Positions 5,372 to 8,049 of a stretch of DNA of 8,049 bases are shown here, in pieces. The first letter of the stretch is position 1. The number at the start of each line of letters is the position of its first letter. Under the pieces are notes generated by a model. The model was not told where the DNA came from. It was given only the letters and a program-made list of their open reading frames with translations, and did not search any database. This stretch comes from an uncultured Bacilli bacterium (lineage in GTDB: Bacteria > Bacillota_I > Bacilli_A > RF39 > UBA660): positions 1 through 8,049 of the forward strand of contig CAKPDJ010000058.1 in the NCBI GenBank assembly GCA_934148875.1, written 5' to 3'. Both the position numbers and the translations under genes were made by a program.

Positions 5372-6052
5372 ATGACTATAATTATTATTTTTAGTATAGC
5401 TTTAATTATTTGGTTTGGATTTACTAAATTAAAACTATATGACATTAGATTAAACACATTTTTTAAAAAAGGATTAAAAAAAATTGATGATAGATTTGGT
5501 GTTTATTTTGTCACCGGTCGTCAAGGTTCAGGTAAAACATATTATGCTATTTATTTAGCACTTCAACAAGTTAATTTTGATACTTCTTTAGCAAAGATTT
5601 ATACTAATATTCACTCGTTAAATATACCTAATGCTAATATTGTTTATTTCGATAAAATAGAAGATGTTTATTACAATACAGATGAGCATTGTATATTTAT
5701 CGTTGATGAGGTATCAAGAAAGTGGGATAAAAATAGTAGAACAGATAAACAGTTTTACGCATTTATGAATCAATGTAGAAAAATGAGAAGAATATTGATT
5801 TTAATTACTCAAGAGTGGAGAGAACTACCAATGTGGATAAGAAGACCTGCTAAATTTATGATATCTACTAAACCGACAAAATTATTAAATTGGTTTGGCA
5901 TTTATACATCTTGTGTAGGTGATGCTGAAAATATGGTATTTGATAAAGATGAGGGTGAATATAATTGTCCACCATTGAAGTATGTAATTTATAAAAGAAA
6001 TAAAAATATTGCTGAAATGTATGATACATTTGAGCCAATAAATATGCTATAA
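5372..6052 (+). CDS. zot: Zot/pI-like phage assembly ATPase
   Basis: This 226-residue protein belongs to the Zot family (inovirus pI), the membrane ATPase that extrudes coated ssDNA through the envelope. It has an N-terminal membrane span (about 2-20), a Walker A motif GRQGSGKT at 49-56, a Walker B motif CIFIVDEVS at 107-115 with the acidic pair DE, a strand-plus-sensor ILITQEW near 143-149, and a C-terminal MYDTFEPI. An N-terminal anchor before the ATPase, with no large periplasmic domain, suits a single-membrane host. AGGAGG lies 5 bases before the ATG. This gene is the defining marker of an inovirus. Confidence 0.92.
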   Translation: MTIIIIFSIALIIWFGFTKLKLYDIRLNTFFKKGLKKIDDRFGVYFVTGRQGSGKTYYAIYLALQQVNFDTSLAKIYTNIHSLNIPNANIVYFDKIEDVYYNTDEHCIFIVDEVSRKWDKNSRTDKQFYAFMNQCRKMRRILILITQEWRELPMWIRRPAKFMISTKPTKLLNWFGIYTSCVGDAENMVFDKDEGEYNCPPLKYVIYKRNKNIAEMYDTFEPINML

Positions 6053-6056
6053 ATGT

Positions 6057-6112
6057 ACCCATAGGTAGGGGGGTACTACGACACCCCCCTATGGGTGCAT
6101 TGTGAATTGTGA
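6057..6112 (+). other. double-strand origin of rolling-circle replication, pMV158 type
   Basis: TACTACG/AC at 6074-6082 is the nick sequence recognised by pMV158-family RepB initiators, with the cut expected between 6080 and 6081. It lies in the loop of an inverted repeat whose outer arms are ACCCATAGG (6057-6065) and CCTATGGGT (6088-6096), with an inner G6 (6068-6073) facing C6 (6084-6089), so it can extrude as a hairpin. Directly downstream are two tandem ATTGTGA copies (6099-6112), a candidate bind locus for Rep. The site stands just before the initiator gene, as in pMV158. The nick motif and hairpin are visible; cleavage is inferred from the family. Confidence 0.88.
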
Positions 6113-6130
6113 CAAATTAAGGAGGAAATT

Positions 6131-6232
6131 ATGCAAATATTATATAATTGTTTAGGTGGTTTTTGTTTAGGTTGTTTTGCTCTTGCTGTTATTTTTATGT
6201 TTTTTGTGGGGTTGTACAATGAAAAAAGGTAG
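6131..6232 (+). CDS. tiny membrane protein upstream of rep, 33 aa
   Basis: A strong AAGGAGG stands 6 bases before this ATG. The 33 residues are nearly all hydrophobic (span about 8-28, with several Gly and Cys) and end NEKR. It overlaps the rep start by 14 bases in another frame, so translating it would deliver ribosomes to the rep ATG, which has only a weak GGGG site. It may be a leader whose translation sets Rep levels, or a third tiny coat or membrane protein. No family is recognised. Confidence 0.6.
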   Translation: MQILYNCLGGFCLGCFALAVIFMFFVGLYNEKR

Positions 6233-6788
6233 GGTATGGGCTAGTGTAGGGTATCCTGAGAGTTTACCTACTGATTGGTTAGACAAGTTAACAGAAACAG
6301 GTCTTCAAATTGCAATCTCACCATTACATGATAAAGATTTAGATCCGACAGGGGAGAGTAAGAAGCCTCATTACCATATTATATTCAATTATGATGGACC
6401 AACTACATACAATCATGTTAAAGAGTTATGCTCTAGTCTTAATATGACTATTCCAATTAAACTAGAAAGTCTAAGAGGTATGTATAGGTATCATTTACAC
6501 TTAGATAATCCTGATAAATATCAATATGATGATAGAGATAGAATATTGCTGAATGGCTTTGATGCGTCTAGTGTTAATTCATTAACAGCAACTGAAGTAG
6601 ATAAGCTAACGACAGAAATATTAGCATTTATTGATGATAACAATATAAATGAATATGCTGACTTATTATACCAATTTAGAGTAAATGATTTAGTTAATAT
6701 GCTTAATGTTGCGAAAAATCATACGATTTTATTTAATACATACATTAGGAGTAAACGATATAAAGCCCAAAAAGATATTGAAACATAG
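6219..6788 (+). CDS. rep: rolling-circle replication initiator, RepB/Rep_2 family (HUH endonuclease)
   Basis: The protein starts at MKKGRVWASVGYPESLP (189 residues; pMV158 RepB has about 210). It shares the YPES-P-DW motif and SPLHDKD at 34-40. The HUH metal site is HYH at 51-53, with His37 and Asp40 as the other ligands. The catalytic tyrosine aligns to Tyr91 in MYRYHLHLDNPDKYQY. Such proteins nick the double-strand origin and start rolling-circle replication by covalent attachment to the 5' end. The matching nick site lies 138 bases upstream of the start codon. A TTG at 6177 would only add a hydrophobic stretch without an RBS, so the ATG is preferred. The TAG stop falls inside the right att repeat, so integration leaves the gene intact. 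Confidence 0.92.
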   Translation: MKKGRVWASVGYPESLPTDWLDKLTETGLQIAISPLHDKDLDPTGESKKPHYHIIFNYDGPTTYNHVKELCSSLNMTIPIKLESLRGMYRYHLHLDNPDKYQYDDRDRILLNGFDASSVNSLTATEVDKLTTEILAFIDDNNINEYADLLYQFRVNDLVNMLNVAKNHTILFNTYIRSKRYKAQKDIET

Positions 6789-6807
6789 AAGTTAACATAA
6801 TATACAT
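6785..6807 (+). repeat. right att repeat (23-bp exact direct repeat)
   Basis: This is identical to 1504-1526. Its first bases are the end of the rep gene including the TAG stop. It forms the junction between prophage 1 and prophage 2. Confidence 0.9.
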
Positions 6808-6817
6808 AATATCTTAA
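6790..6817 (-). other. dif-like site at the junction of the two prophages (attR of 1, attL of 2)
   Basis: On the minus strand it reads TTAAGATATTA - TGTATA - TTATGTTAACT. The centre and XerD-type arm are identical to the site at 1509-1536, but the XerC-side arm differs at most positions and matches the Bacillus-type arm poorly (about 4 of 11). This arm would come from the attP of prophage 2. A degenerate XerC arm is also seen in phage sites of CTX-like elements. Confidence 0.75.
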
Positions 6818-6820
6818 AAT

Positions 6821-6850
6821 AAAAATAAATGTTTTAAAGCATTTATTTTT
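6821..6850. terminator. bidirectional terminator at the left end of prophage 2
   Basis: An 11-bp A/T-rich stem (6821-6831 with 6840-6850) with an 8-base loop ends in T-runs on both strands. It sits just inside the att site, the same place as the hairpin of prophage 1, and overlaps the stop of the minus-strand membrane gene. Confidence 0.7.
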
Positions 6851-7010
6851 TTATTATCTTTCTTATAATATGGCGAATAATTTTTACAATAATTATAAAT
6901 ATCGCTTTTATGGCTGGCCAACATATTCCAATTATACCAACTATAAATAAGAATAGAATTAGTGGGTCCTGTAGTAGGCCTTTTGATAATTCAGTACTTA
7001 CTTCGTTCAT
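6843..7010 (-). CDS. small membrane protein coupled to the repressor, 55 aa
   Basis: The minus strand encodes 55 residues beginning MNEVSTELSKGLLQDPLILF. A hydrophobic region at about 16-45, with a WPAIK break in the middle, is followed by a basic tail (KIIRHIIRKIIKK). Its ATG overlaps the repressor's TGA as ATGA, so the two are translated in series and made in the lysogen. A lysogen-expressed phage membrane protein beside the repressor suggests superinfection exclusion or a small toxin held by the repressor operon, but nothing in the sequence decides this. Prophage 1 has no equivalent. Confidence 0.7.
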   Translation of the reverse strand: MNEVSTELSKGLLQDPLILFLFIVGIIGICWPAIKAIFIIIVKIIRHIIRKIIKK

Positions 7011-7240
7011 AAGTTTTCGCCTTTCTTAGGTAATTGTTCTTTAATAAACGTTCTTCCAACCATATAGTCTAGATTTACTTTATAAAAATCTGCTAAAATT
7101 ATTAATTTATCTATTGGTATCAGCCTTATTCCTAATTCATATTTTGAATATTGTTGTTGTGTTGTTCCAATTTTGTCTGCAACTTCTTTTTGCATTAAGT
7201 CATTATCTTCTCTTAAATCTTTTAATCTTTTTAGATCCAT
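7007..7240 (-). CDS. XRE/Cro-CI family HTH repressor, 77 aa
   Basis: The preferred start is the ATG at 7240 (MDLKRLKDLREDNDL), with AGAGGTGG about 4 bases upstream; an ATG 12 codons earlier has no RBS and lies within an operator. Residues 5-60 are a typical HTH_3 domain, with the helix-turn-helix around MQKEVADKIGTTQQQYSKYE (16-35) and a conserved ending LADFYKVNLDYMVGRT. There is no C-terminal dimerisation or protease domain, so induction by RecA-type self-cleavage is not expected. Divergent to the early genes with three operators between, it is the probable lysogeny repressor of prophage 2, replacing the ribbon-helix-helix protein of prophage 1. Confidence 0.9.
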   Translation of the reverse strand: MDLKRLKDLREDNDLMQKEVADKIGTTQQQYSKYELGIRLIPIDKLIILADFYKVNLDYMVGRTFIKEQLPKKGENL

Positions 7241-7266
7241 TTTACCACCTCTAATTATATTTTCAT

Positions 7267-7342
7267 ATACATTCAAAAGAATGTATTGACATTACATCTA
7301 AATAGGTGTAATATAATATCAGATACATTCAAAAAGATGTAT
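7267..7342. promoter_or_regulatory. three-site operator of the XRE repressor
   Basis: Three related 20-bp inverted repeats follow the pattern (A/T)TACATYY-N4-RRRTGTA(A/T): 7267-7286 (perfect ATACATTC/GAATGTAT), 7292-7311 (TTACATCT/AGGTGTAA) and 7323-7342 (ATACATTC/AGATGTAT). Centres are 25 and 31 bp apart. The first touches the -35 of the early promoter, the second fills the space between -35 and -10, and the third starts at about the transcription start. The layout recalls a lambda-type switch. The third ends at the first base of the parS site. Confidence 0.8.
7286..7314 (+). promoter_or_regulatory. early promoter of prophage 2
   Basis: A perfect TTGACA at 7286-7291 is followed 17 bases later by TAATAT at 7309-7314 (an overlapping perfect TATAAT at 7312-7317 would need a 20-base spacer). 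The expected start is near 7321. The operators described overlap it, so it should be silent in the lysogen. Confidence 0.75.
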
Positions 7343-7357
7343 GTTTCACGTGAAACA
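7342..7357. promoter_or_regulatory. parS: parS site (ParB/Spo0J binding palindrome)
   Basis: TGTTTCACGTGAAACA is a perfect 16-bp palindrome (18 bp with flanking A/T) and fits the chromosomal parS consensus of Bacillus Spo0J (TGTTNCACGTGAAACA) at every position. ParB loads at parS as a CTP-dependent clamp and spreads along DNA. Here the site lies in the 5' leader of the early transcript, about 20 bases after the promoter start and 27 before the first ATG, abutting the third repressor operator. No ParA or ParB gene is in the window, so host ParB would be the partner. The sequence match is direct; the role is inferred. Confidence 0.85.
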
Positions 7358-7384
7358 TTAATTATTTTAAAAGGAGTATAGATT

Positions 7385-7591
7385 ATGAGAAAAAAATATT
7401 TAAATGAAATTATTAAAAATATAAAAAAGGGTAGAGATATGAAAGGTATATCTTTTATGCCTACCATTGAAGAAGCTGACTACTTACAGAGTAAAGGTAT
7501 TGATTGTACTGTATTTAGATATAGTCGTTCTTGCTTAATAAGTGATACAAAGTATTTAGTAGAGTCTACTAGTTTAGAACTAGCTAAATAA
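7385..7591 (+). CDS. first early protein of prophage 2, unknown function, 68 aa
   Basis: A strong AAGGAG sits 8 bases before the ATG. The 68 residues have a very basic N-terminal helix (MRKKYLNEIIKNIKKGRDMK), then ISFMPTIEEADYLQSKGID and a mixed C-terminal part. No family is recognised. As the first gene of the repressed transcript and absent from prophage 1, it may antagonise the XRE repressor (a Cro or antirepressor role), but no HTH is evident. The region 7592-7709 after it holds no gene I can support. Confidence 0.7.
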   Translation: MRKKYLNEIIKNIKKGRDMKGISFMPTIEEADYLQSKGIDCTVFRYSRSCLISDTKYLVESTSLELAK

Positions 7592-7709
7592 TTATTAGGT
7601 GCTATTAATATTAAATCTTTTGCAACCTTAAAACTTGTAAACCAATATCCTATAATTATTATTTCAATAGTTAAATGAGTTTTAAAAACTAACAGCCTAA
7701 TATACTCCT

Positions 7710-7988
7710 ATGATTGCAATATTTTATAATCCCAATAAAAATATTTATTATGCTAAATACTTAAAAAATGCTTATTTATATGATTATTATGAAGTTGGTT
7801 ATATTAATCAATACAATCATAAAGTAGTTTGTATGTTTTATTTAAATGGTGGTAAGTTAGTTAATTGTAAATCTTTTGTTGATTACAAAAACTACTTTAA
7901 ATATAATTCCACAATAAAAAAGAGAGTATTAAACAAATTAATTAAATTACTAGATAAGATTAAATGCTCGCTAGAAAGGAGTGTGTAA
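7710..7988 (+). CDS. conserved phage early protein, homologue of the 82-aa protein, 92 aa
   Basis: This is a diverged homologue of the protein at 1862-2110, sharing MIAI, YYAKY, YEVGYINQYNHK at 28-39 and the basic C-terminal helix ending LIKLLDKI. Beyond that it adds ten residues (ending SLERSV) that run through the ribosome binding site of the next gene, so its TAA lies 3 bases before the next ATG. Unlike its homologue it has no Shine-Dalgarno sequence: ACTCCT directly precedes the ATG. A TAATAT lies six bases upstream, so a leaderless transcript is possible. Function unknown. Confidence 0.72.
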   Translation: MIAIFYNPNKNIYYAKYLKNAYLYDYYEVGYINQYNHKVVCMFYLNGGKLVNCKSFVDYKNYFKYNSTIKKRVLNKLIKLLDKIKCSLERSV

Positions 7989-8049
7989 AAAATGAATAAT
8001 AGCATTAAAGTTAATGCCACATTAGAAACACGAACTAAAAAAGATGGTT
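7973..8049 (+). repeat. 77-bp direct repeat shared by the two prophages (copy 2)
   Basis: Identical to 2110-2186 up to the last base of the window. The left edge of identity is the RBS of the 59-residue gene, giving the switch point between divergent and identical DNA. Confidence 0.95.
7992..8049 (+). CDS. 59-aa phage protein of prophage 2 (partial, start only)
   Basis: The ATG and first 19 codons are identical to the gene at 2129-2308, with the same AAAGGAGTG ribosome binding site. The rest is outside the window. Confidence 0.85.
   Translation, partial: MNNSIKVNATLETRTKKDG

Larger units (their letters stand above)
1523..6804 (+). mobile_element. complete filamentous prophage (inovirus) 1, integrated at dif
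   Basis: The boundaries are placed inside the 6-bp centres of the two dif-like sites. Repeat-to-repeat length is 5281 bp, within the usual inovirus range. The content is diagnostic: a small hydrophobic major coat protein, tiny membrane proteins, a pIII-like adsorption protein with signal peptide and C-terminal anchor, a pVI-like protein, a Zot/pI ATPase and a rolling-circle initiator. All genes are on the plus strand except the repressor near the left end. No integrase is present. A secretin gene is absent, as expected for a host with one membrane. Every gene appears intact, so the element could be active. Confidence 0.92.
6804..8049 (+). mobile_element. second filamentous prophage, left end only (cut by window edge)
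   Basis: The element begins at the junction dif-like site and repeats the prophage 1 layout: bidirectional terminator, minus-strand repressor operon, operators and early promoter, plus-strand early genes, then the 59-residue gene. The last 77 bases are identical to prophage 1, so the missing part probably carries a homologous morphogenesis and replication module. The immunity region is unrelated to that of prophage 1. Confidence 0.8.

Noticed and set aside
6177..6218. Longer Rep from a TTG start
   Set aside because: The extension is a hydrophobic string that comes from the overlapping membrane ORF frame shifted; no RBS; RepB homology begins at the ATG at 6219.
7241..7276. Longer XRE repressor from ATG 7276
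   Set aside because: It begins inside the first operator with no RBS; ATG 7240 has AGAGGTGG just upstream and starts the HTH domain normally.
7273..7467. 64-residue minus-strand ORF across the early promoter
   Set aside because: It spans operators, parS and the start of a plus-strand gene; no RBS and low-complexity hydrophobic translation typical of AT-rich antisense.
1..8049. tRNA, rRNA, CRISPR array, insertion sequence or phage integrase
   Set aside because: No cloverleaf, repeat-spacer pattern, transposase or complete recombinase gene is seen; the att site is dif-like rather than a tRNA end.

Overview
The window looks like a low-GC, monoderm Bacillota/Mycoplasmatota-type chromosome invaded at its dif site by filamentous phages (inoviruses). 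It is AT-rich, uses strong AAGGAGG-type ribosome binding sites, and has no secretin or other outer-membrane export gene. UGA is a real stop here (GTGA and ATGA gene overlaps depend on it), so the Mycoplasma/Spiroplasma code does not apply. I cannot name the genus.

Chromosomal flank (1-1503): the last 23 codons of a XerD-type tyrosine recombinase, a complete phosphomannomutase/phosphoglucomutase gene and its terminator. A 28-bp dif-like site follows at 1509-1536, so dif lies within 1.5 kb of the recombinase gene expected to act on it.

Prophage 1 (about 1523-6804, repeat-to-repeat length 5281 bp) is complete. In order it holds: a bidirectional terminator; a minus-strand 44-residue ribbon-helix-helix regulator; a cluster of 8-3-8 operators over divergent promoters; a small early protein; a 59-residue protein; the major coat protein followed by a terminator; a non-coding stretch with two large hairpins (candidate packaging signal or strand origin); a 56-residue protein; two overlapping tiny membrane proteins; a 112-residue membrane-anchored protein; a pIII-like adsorption protein; a pVI-like membrane protein; the Zot/pI assembly ATPase; a pMV158-type double-strand origin; a tiny membrane protein; and a RepB-type (Rep_2) HUH initiator. 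The rep stop codon lies inside the right att repeat. There is no integrase, so host Xer recombination is the likely route in and out.

Prophage 2 (from about 6804, cut off by the window end) starts at the shared att copy. It has the same architecture (att, bidirectional terminator, minus-strand repressor operon, operators, plus-strand early genes), but its immunity module is unrelated: an XRE repressor coupled to a small membrane protein, three 20-bp operators, and a perfect ParB-binding parS palindrome in the early leader. It then has a diverged homologue of the prophage 1 early protein and rejoins prophage 1 with 77 identical bases up to the window edge. This fits two related inoviruses of different immunity in tandem at dif, with a swapped regulatory cassette.

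The most unusual signals are the parS site inside a phage immunity region, the pairing of a filamentous-phage morphogenesis module with a plasmid-type rolling-circle origin and initiator, and the tandem heteroimmune arrangement at dif.
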